This document shows, one piece after another, positions 49,489-58,400 of a stretch of DNA of 64,000 nt; the stretch's first letter is position 1; each line of letters starts with the position of its first letter. The translations under genes were made by a program, and so were the position numbers. The notes under the pieces are model-generated. The model was not told the DNA's origin and made no database searches. It saw only the letters and a list, made by a program, of their open reading frames with translations. The stretch comes from JAIBJN01 sp963775625 (GTDB lineage: Bacteria > Actinomycetota > Thermoleophilia > Gaiellales > Gaiellaceae). The stretch lies in the NCBI GenBank assembly GCA_963775625.1, contig CAVZJM010000003.1, forward strand, positions 62,001 to 126,000. Reading direction: 5' to 3'.

Positions 49489-51027
49489 CTACATCCGGTC
49501 GGGCGCCTCCACGCCGACCAGGTCGAGGCTCCGGGCGATGACCGCCTTCGAGGCCGTGACCAGCGCGAGCCGGAACCCCTGCGTCTCGCTCTCCAGCACC
49601 CGGTGGTGGTGGTAGAAGCGATGGAAGTCGTCCGCCAGGCGGATGGCGTAGGTTGGAAGCGCCTGCGGGCCGCGCCGCTCGGCGGCTTCGGCGACGAGCG
49701 CGGGAAACTCGGCGAGGCGCTTGACGAGGTCGCGCTCCTCGGGAGCGAGGTCGACCGGCGCCTGCGGATCGGGCGCGGCCGCTCCGGCGTTCCGGAGGAT
49801 CCCCGCGATCCGCGCGTGCGCGTACTGCACGTAGTAGACCGGGTTCTTCTCGCTCTTCTCCCGGGCGAGGTCGACGTCGATCGTGATCGTCTGATCGGGC
49901 CCGCGCGCCGCCAGATACCAGCGGGCCGCGTCGACGCCCACCTCGTCCATGAGCTCGTCGAGTGTGACCACGTCCCCCCGCCGCTTCGCCATCTTGACGA
50001 CGTCCTCGCCGCGGGTCAGGTGGACGAGCTGGTAGAGGATCACCTCGACGCGCCCGGGGTCGTAGCCGAGCATGCGCGCGATCACCTCGTACCAGCCGCG
50101 CACGCCGTGATGGTCGGCGCCGAGGATGTAGATGGCCCGGTCGAATCCCCGTTCGAGCTTGTCCCTCAGGTACGCGATGTCGGCGGCCTCGTAGGTCGGG
50201 AGCCCGCCCCGCTCCTGGGAGCGGACGAGGACCCGGTCCTTCTCGTCTCCGTAGGCGGTGGAGCGAACCCAGACAGCACCCTCGTTCTCGTAGGTGTCCA
50301 GCCGCTCCAGGAGCTCGGCAAGCTGCCCCTCGATCTCGCTCTGCCGCGCCCAGGAGTTGAAATGAATGCGGAAGCGCTCGAGACTCTCCTCGATCTGGCG
50401 CAGCACGTGCGGGACGGGATCGCCCTCGAGCGCCGCGAGCTGGGCGACATAGTCGCCGGCATAGCCGTCCTCGGGCGGCGGCTCGCCGCGGCGGGAAGCT
50501 TCGACGGACGCGCGGAAGCGCTCCATCTGCGTGCCCGCGTCGTTGTAGTAGTACTCACGCTCGACCTGGTGGCCGGCGAGCTCGAGCAGGCGGGCGACGG
50601 AATCGCCGTAGGCTCCGTTCCGCGCTGCCGCGACCGTGACGGGGCCGGTCGGGTTGGCGCTCACCATCTCCACCTGCACCCGCTCGGGCGCCTCTGCGGA
50701 GCGCGCGCCGTAGTCGCTCCCGGCGGCGAGCATCTCCGCCAGGGCCTCCCCGTACCACCACGGCGAGAGCCAGAGGTTCAGGAAGCCGGGCGGCGCGGTC
50801 TCGGCGCGCTCCACGCCGGGGAGCGCGGTCGCCCCCTCGGCGAGCTCGGCCGCGATCTCGAGCGGCGGGCGCTTCTGCGCGCCGGCGAGCCGAAGCGCGA
50901 CGTTGGTCGCGTAGTCGCCGTGCTCGGCCTTCGCCGGACGCTCGAGGGCGACGGGCGCGCCCGCGAGCAGCGCCAGCTCCTCCTCCAGCCGGCGAAGGGC
51001 CGTCGCGGCGGTGTTCCCCACCTCCAT
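49489..51027 (-). CDS. argS: Arginyl-tRNA synthetase, HIGH motif replaced
   Basis: 512 residues. N-terminal Arg-tRNA synthetase domain (ATALRRLEEELALLAG...HGDYATNVALRLAG), catalytic domain and a C-terminal DALR anticodon-binding domain (DLVKRLAEFPALVAEAAERRGPQALPTYAIRLADDFHRFYHHHRVLESE). The class I KMSKS region reads DVVKMAKRRGDVVTLDEL. The HIGH signature, normally in NPTGPLHVGHxR, reads NPTGPVTVAAARNGAYGD, with no histidines. The context YYYNDAGTQMERF and GADHHGVRGWYEVIARMLG confirm the family. Whether catalysis is retained by other residues is discussed under findings. Confidence 0.93.
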   Translation of the reverse strand: MEVGNTAATALRRLEEELALLAGAPVALERPAKAEHGDYATNVALRLAGAQKRPPLEIAAELAEGATALPGVERAETAPPGFLNLWLSPWWYGEALAEMLAAGSDYGARSAEAPERVQVEMVSANPTGPVTVAAARNGAYGDSVARLLELAGHQVEREYYYNDAGTQMERFRASVEASRRGEPPPEDGYAGDYVAQLAALEGDPVPHVLRQIEESLERFRIHFNSWARQSEIEGQLAELLERLDTYENEGAVWVRSTAYGDEKDRVLVRSQERGGLPTYEAADIAYLRDKLERGFDRAIYILGADHHGVRGWYEVIARMLGYDPGRVEVILYQLVHLTRGEDVVKMAKRRGDVVTLDELMDEVGVDAARWYLAARGPDQTITIDVDLAREKSEKNPVYYVQYAHARIAGILRNAGAAAPDPQAPVDLAPEERDLVKRLAEFPALVAEAAERRGPQALPTYAIRLADDFHRFYHHHRVLESETQGFRLALVTASKAVIARSLDLVGVEAPDRM

Positions 51028-51047
51028 GGCGTATATCGTAGGGAGCC

Positions 51048-51344
51048 GTGGAGGACGACCGCCCTGAGCGGCAGCTCAACATCCATCTCGACCCCGAGAA
51101 CCTGGCAGGCGTCTACGCGAACTTCGCCAACGTCAGCTTCTCGGACTACGAGTTCACGCTCACCTTCGCCCGCATCGACCACGAGGTCGAGGAGGGCGAC
51201 GTCCCCGGGGTCGTCGTCACCCGCGTGAACATGTCGCCGCGCTTCATGCGCGAGCTGATGGACGCGATCACCGACTCCTGGTCCAAGTGGTCGACGCGCG
51301 AAGGGATCAGGAACCTCCCCGAGCAGGAACAGGACGACGCCTAG
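51048..51344 (+). CDS. DUF3467 protein
   Basis: 98 residues from GTG 51048. RQLNIHLDPENLAGVYANFANVSFSDYEFTLTFARIDHEVEEGDVPGVVVTRVNMSPRFMRELMDAITDSWSKW matches DUF3467, a short beta-rich family present in archaea and bacteria with no established function. It begins 20 bp from the divergent argS start. It is convergent with the M48 peptidase gene. Confidence 0.85.
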   Translation: MEDDRPERQLNIHLDPENLAGVYANFANVSFSDYEFTLTFARIDHEVEEGDVPGVVVTRVNMSPRFMRELMDAITDSWSKWSTREGIRNLPEQEQDDA

Positions 51345-51347
51345 CCC

Positions 51348-52583
51348 TTAGCGGCGCGCCTCAGCCATCGCGATCCGCTGCATCGGGGTCGGGTGCGTGC
51401 CGTAGAGGACGGTCACCCACGCAGGGGGATCCGGGTCGGCGAGCCCGGTCCTGACGAAGTTGCGGTCGAGCGAGACGCCGCTCGCCGGGTCGCGCGTGGC
51501 CTGCAGCGCGAGCCAGTCGGCCTCGGCTTCGTAGCGGCGTGACACAGCGTTGGCGAGCGGTTGCGTCACCAGGATCCACGCGAAGGCGAACGCGAGCCCG
51601 AGCGGCACCAGGCGCGGGCCCAGGCCGCCGAGCCGATCCGTGAGCCAGGCGAGGAGGAAGACGCCGGGAACCGCCAGGAGGGCGAACCACGCGAGCCCCT
51701 TCCAGAGATGGCGTCGCTCGACGTGGGCCAGCTCGTGCGCCGCGACCAAGCGGATCTCCCCGTCGGAGAAGCGGCCGTCCAGCAACGTGTCGTAGAGGAC
51801 GACGCGGCGCGTCGGGCCGAGGCCGGCGACGTAGGCGTTCGCGGTGGTCGTCCGGCGGCTCGCGTCCGCAACGAGCACCTCGTCGACGTCGACGCCCAAC
51901 TCCCGGGCCAGCCCTTGGATCTCGCCCGCCAGCCCCCGGTCGGGCAGCGACTCGAAGCGGTTGAAGAGCGGCTGCACGACGAGCGGCTGCACGACGACGA
52001 AGACGACGGCGATCGCAACCAGCGCCGGCGCGCCGACGAGCCACCAGCGGCGCCCGAGGCGCCCTGCGAGCCAGACCGCCCCGGCCACGGCGATGGAGAC
52101 CAGCACGGCCTGGACGGCGAGCGAGGTCAGCTGGTCGGCGAGCCAGCCGCCCCAGCCCTGCCCCGAGAGCCCGAAGTCGCGGCGGCGGACGAGCGTCGCC
52201 GCGGCGAACGGCAATCCCGCGAGCCAGACGGCGAACACGACGACGAGGCCCACCAGAACCGAGGTGCGAACGGGCCCCCGGCCCACCCGTTCCAGCGCGG
52301 CGGCGAGCGGCCGCGCCTTCCACACGAGCAGCGCGAGCACCGCGATCTCGACCGCCAGCGACCCGAGGAGCAGCGCCCGGGAGACGCTCCGGTAGTCCTC
52401 GATCCGCTCGAGCTCGGCTGCGGTGAAGTAGTCGCGCGGGTCGAGGTCCGGGAGCGCCAGGTCGGGAACCTGGGTGCGCCAGAGGACGACCGCCGCACCG
52501 ATCCAGAGCGCCGCCAGGACGACGAGCCCGAGACGCTTCGCTACCGTCCTGCCGTGCGCGTCGCCGTCGTCTCTGACATCCAC
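51348..52583 (-). CDS. M48-family (Ste24-like) membrane metallopeptidase
   Basis: 411 residues from GTG 52583, which has ggagg 7 bases upstream; no other start precedes the first membrane helix. About six membrane helices, with the zinc motif AAHELAHVERRH (HExxH) and the third ligand in YEAEADWLALQ, as in Ste24/HtpX-type proteases. LRRRDFGLSGQGWGGWLADQ is typical of the Ste24 N-terminal half. It overlaps the divergent metallophosphoesterase gene by 30 bases. Confidence 0.92.
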   Translation of the reverse strand: MDVRDDGDAHGRTVAKRLGLVVLAALWIGAAVVLWRTQVPDLALPDLDPRDYFTAAELERIEDYRSVSRALLLGSLAVEIAVLALLVWKARPLAAALERVGRGPVRTSVLVGLVVVFAVWLAGLPFAAATLVRRRDFGLSGQGWGGWLADQLTSLAVQAVLVSIAVAGAVWLAGRLGRRWWLVGAPALVAIAVVFVVVQPLVVQPLFNRFESLPDRGLAGEIQGLARELGVDVDEVLVADASRRTTTANAYVAGLGPTRRVVLYDTLLDGRFSDGEIRLVAAHELAHVERRHLWKGLAWFALLAVPGVFLLAWLTDRLGGLGPRLVPLGLAFAFAWILVTQPLANAVSRRYEAEADWLALQATRDPASGVSLDRNFVRTGLADPDPPAWVTVLYGTHPTPMQRIAMAEARR

Positions 52584-53276
52584 GGGAACCTCCAGGCCCT
52601 CGAAGCGGTGCTCGGCTCGATCGAGAAGGACGCGCCCGACGAGATCTGGTGCCTCGGCGACCTCGTCGGCTACGGCCCGCGCCCGAACCGCTGCTGCGCC
52701 GTCGTGGCCGAGCGGGCGGACGTGTGCCTGATAGGAAACCACGACCTTGCCGCCCTCGGCCGGCTCGACCTCGAGATCTTCTCGCCGGACGCCGCCCTGG
52801 CCGCGGCGTGGACGATCGGGGTGCTGGAGCCGGAGGCCCGCGCGTTCCTGGAGGCGCTCGAGCCGAAGAGCGAGCGCGAGGCCGTCGGTCTCTTCCACGC
52901 GAGCCCGCGCGACCCGGTCTGGGAGTACGTCCTCTCCCCCGGCATCGCCTACGCCGGCATGGCAGCGACCTCGCAGGAGCTCGTCCTCGTCGGCCACAGC
53001 CACATCGCCCTCGTCTTCCGCCTGTCGACGACCACGCTCGCCACGGCCGCGGAGGGGACCGAGGCCGAGCTGGTCGACGACCGCTGGCTGCTCAACCCGG
53101 GCTCGGTCGGACAGCCGCGGGACGGCGACCCCCGCGCGGCGTGGCTGCTGCTCGACCTCGAGACGCGCCGGGCGACCTTCAGGCGAGTCTCCTACGACGT
53201 CGAGAAGACGCAGGCGGAGATCCGCGAGCGCGGGCTACCGGAGGCGCTCGCCGCCCGTCTCGAGCACGGCGTCTAG
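52554..53276 (+). CDS. Metallophosphoesterase (YfcE/MJ0936-like)
   Basis: 240 residues from GTG 52554. Binuclear metal site complete: VVSDIHGNLQALEAVL, CLGDLVGYGPRPNRC, LIGNHDLAALG, and VLVGHSHIALVF, LLNPGSVGQPRDGDPRAAWLLLD. These proteins hydrolyse small phosphodiesters; the physiological substrate is unknown. It starts inside the 5' end of the divergent M48 gene. Confidence 0.92.
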   Translation: MRVAVVSDIHGNLQALEAVLGSIEKDAPDEIWCLGDLVGYGPRPNRCCAVVAERADVCLIGNHDLAALGRLDLEIFSPDAALAAAWTIGVLEPEARAFLEALEPKSEREAVGLFHASPRDPVWEYVLSPGIAYAGMAATSQELVLVGHSHIALVFRLSTTTLATAAEGTEAELVDDRWLLNPGSVGQPRDGDPRAAWLLLDLETRRATFRRVSYDVEKTQAEIRERGLPEALAARLEHGV

Positions 53277-53281
53277 ACCGT

Positions 53282-53917
53282 CTAGAGCCGCGCGGCGGGC
53301 TGGCGCGAGACCTCGACCTCGATGCCCTCGCGCTCGAGCGCGAGCTGCACCTCTTCGCGCGCCTTGAAGATCCGCCACTTGACGGTCGCGAGCGTGATCT
53401 CGAGCGAGTCGGCGATCTCCGTGTACGAGAGACCGACGACGTCCCGCAGGAGGAGCGCCATCTTCAGGTCGGGATTCAGCACGCCGACCGCGCGCCACAC
53501 GGCGTCGATCACCTCGGTGCGCTCGGGCGGCGTGTCCACGACCTCGAGCGGAGGCAGGTCGTCGAGGGTGACGATCGCCTGCGGCTTGCGCTCGCGCGCA
53601 CGGAGCTCGTCCAGCACGCGGTTCTTCGCAATCTGGAAGAGCCACGTCGTGAAGCGGCAGCGAAGCGAGAACCCCGGCAGGCCCTGGTAGATCCGGAGGA
53701 AGATCTCCTGGGTGAGGTCCTCCGCGAGCGCCCGGTCGCCGACCATCCGCAGGACGTAGTTGAACACCGGCCCCTCGTACATCTCGAGGATGGCCTGAAA
53801 GGCGCGTTCGTCCCCCTTCTGTGCTCGCCGAAGGAGGAGATGGTCGGGTTGAGGAAGAGGCACGCGTGTGGCCCTGGCCGCGGGGTGAGCGGAGTATAGC
53901 TCCGTGTCAGGACTCAT
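53282..53917 (-). CDS. RNA polymerase sigma factor, ECF type
   Basis: 211 residues. Region 2 (RRAQKGDERAFQAILEMYEGPVFNYVLRMVGDRALAEDLTQEIFLRIYQGLPGF, then TWLFQIAKNRVLDELRAR) and region 4 (NPDLKMALLLRDVVGLSYTEIADSLEITLATVKWRIFKAREEVQLALE). No anti-sigma gene is adjacent. The annotated ATG at 53917 lies within the outer 9 bp of a palindromic repeat; a start at GTG 53863 (VPLPQPDHLLLRRAQ) is more consistent with the family N-terminus. Confidence 0.93.
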   Translation of the reverse strand: MSPDTELYSAHPAARATRVPLPQPDHLLLRRAQKGDERAFQAILEMYEGPVFNYVLRMVGDRALAEDLTQEIFLRIYQGLPGFSLRCRFTTWLFQIAKNRVLDELRARERKPQAIVTLDDLPPLEVVDTPPERTEVIDAVWRAVGVLNPDLKMALLLRDVVGLSYTEIADSLEITLATVKWRIFKAREEVQLALEREGIEVEVSRQPAARL

Positions 53918-54074
53918 TTCGGGATGAGGTGTCGCTGTCGGGGTGCGCTGGGCGAGTGCGAGGCAAGGACGCAGGGAGCGCTCGTATTCGAGAATACGGG
54001 CGCGACTGAGGACGCCGAATCGCGCCGTCCGGCGCGGCCCGGCGGCGGTCGTCCCTCATCTCGAGAGGAGTCCT
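53909..54074. repeat. Long palindromic repeat, family II, copy D (166 bp)
   Basis: Starts aggactcatttcggg and ends gaggagtcct, with further paired arms inside. Homologous in inverted orientation to 43425-43587 (shared blocks gcgtcctcagtcgcgcccgta, tacgagcgctccctgcgtcc, ttgcctcg and gcaccccgac on the minus strand). The central hairpin is gtattc-tc-gaatac, with compensatory changes relative to copy C. It fills the gap between the sigma factor gene, whose nominal ATG it covers, and the gpmI stop, which it abuts. Confidence 0.85.
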
Positions 54075-55561
54075 TAGACCGCGCGAACGAGGTTCCTGCC
54101 GGTCATCCCCTCCGCGGGAGGCACGCCCAGTAGCCACAGACACGTCGGTATGAGATCCGCGAGCGCGCCGCCTTCCTCGAGCTCCGCCTGGGACAACGTC
54201 ACGACGAGGGGCACGGGGTTCATCGTGTGCGCCGTGTGCGGGCTGACGCCGTCGGCCTCGAGCTGTTCCTCGGCGTTTCCGTGGTCGGCGGTGACGAGGC
54301 TAACGCCGCCCAGCTCCTCGACCGCCGTGACCGTGCGACCGAGAGCGGCATCCGTCGCCTCGACCGCCCGCACGACGGCAGGGATCACGCCGCTGTGCCC
54401 GACCATGTCCGGGTTGGCGTAGTTCACGACGGCGAACGCGTAGCCGTTGGGAAGCTCGCGCGCGAAGCGGTCCGCGACCTCCCCGGCCGACATCTCCGGC
54501 TTCTGGTCGTAGGTGGCGACGTCCCGGGGCGAGGGGACGAGGATGCGCGTCTCGCCTGCCCACTCCTCCTCCCTGCCCCCGTTGAAGAAGTACGTGACGT
54601 GCGCGTACTTCTCCGTCTCGGCGACGTGGAGCTGGCGCAGCCCGCGCTCGGTCAGCACCTCGGCCATCGTGTCCGTCATGACCTGCTCCTCGAACACCCC
54701 CGGGCAGTCGAAGTCGTCGCGGTAGCGGGTCATCGTCGTGAGGTCGATCCCCTCCTCGAGGAGCCGCTGGGAGAGCTGGCGCGCCCGGTCGGGGCGGAAG
54801 TTGAAGTGGATCGCGGCATCGGCGCGCGTCAGGCGGGGCGCCGCGAAGACGACCGGCTCCACGAACTCGTCGGTGATGCCGCGCGCGTAGGAGGCCTCGA
54901 TCGCCGCCACCGGGTCCTCTACGCGCTCTCCCTCCCCCGCCAAGATCGCGGCGAGCGCGCGCTCCGTCCTCTCCCATCGTTGATCCCTGTCCATGCCGTA
55001 GAAGCGCCCGCAGACGGTTGCGATCCTCGCGCCCTCGGCGACGAGCTCGGCCAGATCGCGGCGCGCCGAAGTCGGGGAGACGTCGCGCCCGTCGGTGAAC
55101 GCGTGGACGTAGGTTCGCTCCGCCATCCCCTCCCGCCGTGCCAGCTCGAGCAGCGCCCGCAGGTGGTCGACGTGCGAGTGGACGCCCCCGTAGGAGACGA
55201 GCCCCAGCAGGTGCACGTTGCCGCCGCTTTCCTTTGCCCGGCGAAAGGCGGCGGTCAGCGCGCGGCTCTCGAAGAAGGCGCCTGACTCGATCGCACGGTT
55301 GACGCGCAGGAGGTCCTGCGGGATCACCCGCCCCGAGCCGATGGTCAGGTGACCGACCTCGGAGTTACCCATCTGGCCCGGAGGCAGCCCGACGTCCTCC
55401 CCACACGCACTCAGCGTCGTGTGCGGGTAGCGCTCCCAGAGCGCGTCGAAGACCGGCGTGTCCGCGAGCTCGACGGCGTTACCGGGCCCCGGCGGCGCGC
55501 ACCCCCACCCGTCGAGGACGACGAGCGCTACGAGCGGGAAAGGCGGGCGGCCGTCCGGCAA
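54074..55561 (-). CDS. gpmI: 2,3-bisphosphoglycerate-independent phosphoglycerate mutase
   Basis: 495 residues from TTG 55561 (no ATG or GTG lies before the conserved VALVVLDGWGCAPPGPGNA). Alkaline-phosphatase-type metal sites and phosphoserine: PPGQMGNSEVGHLTIGSGRV, THVHAFTDGRDVSPTSA-like segment YVHAFTDGRDVSP, FNFRPDRARQL, NYANPDMVGHSG and VTADHGNAEEQ. Interconverts 3- and 2-phosphoglycerate without a 2,3-bisphosphoglycerate cofactor, which suits an organism that diverts that compound to cDPG. The start overlaps the tpiA end by 34 bases. Confidence 0.96.
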   Translation of the reverse strand: MPDGRPPFPLVALVVLDGWGCAPPGPGNAVELADTPVFDALWERYPHTTLSACGEDVGLPPGQMGNSEVGHLTIGSGRVIPQDLLRVNRAIESGAFFESRALTAAFRRAKESGGNVHLLGLVSYGGVHSHVDHLRALLELARREGMAERTYVHAFTDGRDVSPTSARRDLAELVAEGARIATVCGRFYGMDRDQRWERTERALAAILAGEGERVEDPVAAIEASYARGITDEFVEPVVFAAPRLTRADAAIHFNFRPDRARQLSQRLLEEGIDLTTMTRYRDDFDCPGVFEEQVMTDTMAEVLTERGLRQLHVAETEKYAHVTYFFNGGREEEWAGETRILVPSPRDVATYDQKPEMSAGEVADRFARELPNGYAFAVVNYANPDMVGHSGVIPAVVRAVEATDAALGRTVTAVEELGGVSLVTADHGNAEEQLEADGVSPHTAHTMNPVPLVVTLSQAELEEGGALADLIPTCLWLLGVPPAEGMTGRNLVRAV

Positions 55562-56268
55562 ATCTCGGTGAAGGACGTGACGTCGAGAGAGGCGCCGCCG
55601 ACGAGGGCACCGTCGACGTCGGGCTCGACGAGCAGCTCCTCGGCGTTCTCGGGCTTGACGGAGCCGCCGTAGAGGATGCGCCCGACCGGATAGAGGCCGC
55701 GGATGAAGGCGTGCGCCTCCTGGGCCGTCGCGGGCGTCGCCGTTCTGCCTGTTCCGATCGCCCAGACCGGCTCGTAGGCGACCTCCAGCTCTCCGGGCGG
55801 CTCCGGGACGGCGGCGGCGATCGCCTCGACCTGCCGGCGGAGGACGGCCTGGGTCTCCCCTGCTTCCCGCTCCTCGAGCGTCTCGCCGACGCAGGCGATC
55901 ACGCCGAGCCCGGCCTCGAGCGCGGCGTGTGCCCGGCGTGCCGTCGTCTCGTCCGTCTCGCAGAAGAGCTGTCGGCGCTCGGAATGGCCGACGATCGCGC
56001 CGGCGGCCCCGGCGGCGATCAGCATCGAGCGCGACACCTCGCCCGTGAACGCCCCTTCCTCCTCCCAGTGGACGTTCTGGGCAAAGAGGCGGATCGGGCT
56101 CCCCTCGAGCTCGGCGGCGGCGGCCTGGAGGGAGACGAACGGCGGCGCCACCACGACGTCCACGGCGCCCTCGCCGTCGTCGAGGAGCTCGATGAGCTCG
56201 GCGCAGAAGGCCGCGGTCTCGCCCGGCCCCTTGAACATCTTCCAGTTGCCGGCGATCAGCACGGACAT
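55528..56268 (-). CDS. tpiA: Triose-phosphate isomerase
   Basis: 246 residues. AGNWKMFKGPGET, the catalytic His in AIVGHSERRQLF, the catalytic Glu in VAYEPVWAIGTGRTATPATAQEAHAFIR and the phosphate loop YGGSVKPENAEELL are complete. It follows pgk by about 100 bp in the glycolytic cluster gap-pgk-tpiA-gpmI. Confidence 0.97.
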   Translation of the reverse strand: MSVLIAGNWKMFKGPGETAAFCAELIELLDDGEGAVDVVVAPPFVSLQAAAAELEGSPIRLFAQNVHWEEEGAFTGEVSRSMLIAAGAAGAIVGHSERRQLFCETDETTARRAHAALEAGLGVIACVGETLEEREAGETQAVLRRQVEAIAAAVPEPPGELEVAYEPVWAIGTGRTATPATAQEAHAFIRGLYPVGRILYGGSVKPENAEELLVEPDVDGALVGGASLDVTSFTEICRTAARLSRS

Positions 56269-56371
56269 GTCCTCTTGACGCGGGGCCGCCGCGGGCCACC
56301 CACCGGTTCCAGCCTATCGTGAAAAAGCGCGCGCGTGGTGCGCGGAAGCGTGCCGAATGTGTGCCGACGAC

Positions 56372-57405
56372 TCATGCCTCCGGAATGGCTACGACGCCCG
56401 GGAGCTCCCTGCCCTCGAGCAGCTCGAGCGAAGCGCCGCCTCCGGTCGAGATCCAGTCGATCCGCTCGGCGAGGCCGAGCTCTTCCACGGCCCGCACCGA
56501 GTCGCCGCCGCCCACGACCGTGTGCGCGTCGGCGGCGGCGACGGCCTCCGCCACCGCCCTCGTCCCCTCCGCGAAGCGCGGCCACTCGAACACGCCCATG
56601 GGGCCGTTCCAGAAGACGGTGCGCGCCTCGGCGATCCTCGCTGCGTACCGGTTCCTCGTCGCCGGGCCGATGTCGAGCCCCAGCCAGCCGTCCGGCACCT
56701 CGTCCCACGAGACGACGCGAGCTTCGGCGTCGGGCTCGAAGGCCGCTGCCGCGACGACGTCCTCCGGCAGCTCGAAGCCGGCGCCGCGGCTCGACCTCCT
56801 CGGCCATCTTGCCGCCGATCAGGACCGTGTCCGCCCGCTCGCCCAGCGAGGCGAGAACGCCGATCTTGTCCGCCACCTTGGCGCCGCCCAGCACGGCGAC
56901 GAACGGTCGCTCGGGGCCCTCCAGCAGCGAGCCGAGCTCCTCGAGCTCCCGCAGGAGCAGGAGCCCGGCGTACGCAGGGAGCTGATGCGCGACTCCCTCG
57001 GTCGACGCGTGGGCGCGATGAGCCGACCCGAACGCGTCGTTCACGAAGAGGTCGCCGTTCGCCGCCAGCTCCCGCGCGAGCTCAGGGTCGTTCGCCGGTC
57101 TCTCTCGGGTCGAAGCGCGTGTTCTCGAGCAGGCGGACGCGCTCGTCGGGCAGGAGCTCGCGCAGCCGCGCCTCGACGGGCGCGAGCGAGAGCGACGGGT
57201 CGGGCCCCTGCGGCCGGCCGAGGTGCGACATGAGCACCACCTCTGCCGCGCCCCGGTCGAGCAGGAGCCTGATCGTCGGCAGCGCCGCGCGAATCCGCGT
57301 GTCGTCCGCGACGCGCCCGTCCTCGAGCGGCACGTTGAAGTCGACGCGGACGAGCGCGCGCCTGCCGCCAATCTCGGCCGCTTCGACGGAGCGCGGCCTC
57401 GGCAC
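56372..57405 (-). pseudogene. pgk: Phosphoglycerate kinase, two apparent frameshifts
   Basis: From GTG 57405 (overlapping the gap stop by 1 base) three frames make up one PGK: the N-terminal part (RALVRVDFNVPLEDGRVADDTRIRAALPTI, VLMSHLGRPQGPD, LLENTRFDPRET) to about 57095; the middle part (NDPELARELAANGDLFVNDAFGSAHRAHAS, VAVLGGAKVADKIGVLASL, LIGGKMAEEV) to about 56790; and the C-terminal part (GFELPEDVVAA, DGWLGLDIGPAT, VFWNGPMGVFEWPRFAEGT, HTVVGGGDSVRAVEELGL, WISTGGGASLELLEGRELPG). Single-base errors near 57091-57096 and 56781-56792 restore it. About 345 residues, shorter than the usual 390-400: the loop after GGKMAEEV is trimmed. Confidence 0.85.
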
Positions 57406-58400
57406 TACAGCCGCTGGACGAGGTCCACGAGCCGCGAGCTGTAGCCCCACTCGTTGTCGTACCAGCCGAAGACCTTGACGGTGCTGCCGTGCGCCATCGT
57501 CAGCTCGCTGTCGAAGATGCACGAGTAGGGGTCGCCCACGACGTCGGAGGAGACGAGGGGCTCGTCGGAGTACCGAAGAATCCCTGCAAGGGGCCCGGTG
57601 TCGGCCAGCTCGCGGTAGCGGGCGTTGACCTCGTCGGCGCTCACCTCGCTGCCGAGCCGGACGACGAGATCGGTGAGCGAGCCGTCCGGAACCGGGGCGC
57701 GCACGGACACGCCGTCCACCTTGCCCTTCAGGTCCGGGATGACGACGCCGATCGCCTTGGCGGCGCCGGTGGACGTGGGAATGAGGTTGATCGCCGCGGC
57801 CCGAGCGCGGCGTAGATCCTTGTGCGGCAGGTCGAGGATCTGCTGGTCGTTCGTGTACGCGTGGATCGTCGTCATGAACCCGGACTCGATCCCCCAGGCG
57901 TCGTTCAGGACCTTGGCGAGCGGCGCCACGCAGTTCGTCGTGCAGGAGGCGTTCGAGACGATCCGGTGCTGCTCCGGGTCGTAGGCGTCGTCGTTCACCC
58001 CGAGGACGAGCGTCACGTCGGGATCCGTCGCCGGCGCGGAGATCACGACCCGCGGGGCGCCCGCGTCGAGGTGCATCTGCGCCTGCTCGCGCTTCGTGAA
58101 GAGCCCGGTGGACTCGAGCACCACGTCGACGCCGAGGTCCGCCCAGGGGAGGGCCGACGGATCGCGCTCGTTCAGCAGCTTGAGCTCCTCGCCGTCGACG
58201 ACGATGGCGCCGTCGGTCGCCTGCACGTCCGCGTCGAGCGGTCCGAGCACCGAGTCGTACTTCAGCAGGTGGGCCATCGTGGCCGCATCGCCGAGGTCAT
58301 TGACCGCCACGATGTCGACGCCCTCGCCGCGTCGGCGGGCCGAGCGGAAGAAGTTGCGGCCGATCCGCCCGAACCCGTTGATGCCCACCCGTACGCTCAT
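57405..58400 (-). CDS. gap: Glyceraldehyde-3-phosphate dehydrogenase
   Basis: 331 residues from ATG 58400, with gaggaggcgg upstream. RVGINGFGRIGRNFFR, the catalytic Cys in SNASCTTNCVAPLAKVL, VTTIHAYT-like MTTIHAYTNDQQILDLPHKDLRRARAAA, GAAKAIGVVIPDLKGKVDGVSVRAPVPDGSL and VFGWYDNEWGYSSRLVDLV. First gene of the glycolytic group, preceded by whiA as in many actinobacteria. LeuAsp in the N-terminal VNDLGD region points to NAD+ use. Confidence 0.97.
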   Translation of the reverse strand: MSVRVGINGFGRIGRNFFRSARRRGEGVDIVAVNDLGDAATMAHLLKYDSVLGPLDADVQATDGAIVVDGEELKLLNERDPSALPWADLGVDVVLESTGLFTKREQAQMHLDAGAPRVVISAPATDPDVTLVLGVNDDAYDPEQHRIVSNASCTTNCVAPLAKVLNDAWGIESGFMTTIHAYTNDQQILDLPHKDLRRARAAAINLIPTSTGAAKAIGVVIPDLKGKVDGVSVRAPVPDGSLTDLVVRLGSEVSADEVNARYRELADTGPLAGILRYSDEPLVSSDVVGDPYSCIFDSELTMAHGSTVKVFGWYDNEWGYSSRLVDLVQRL

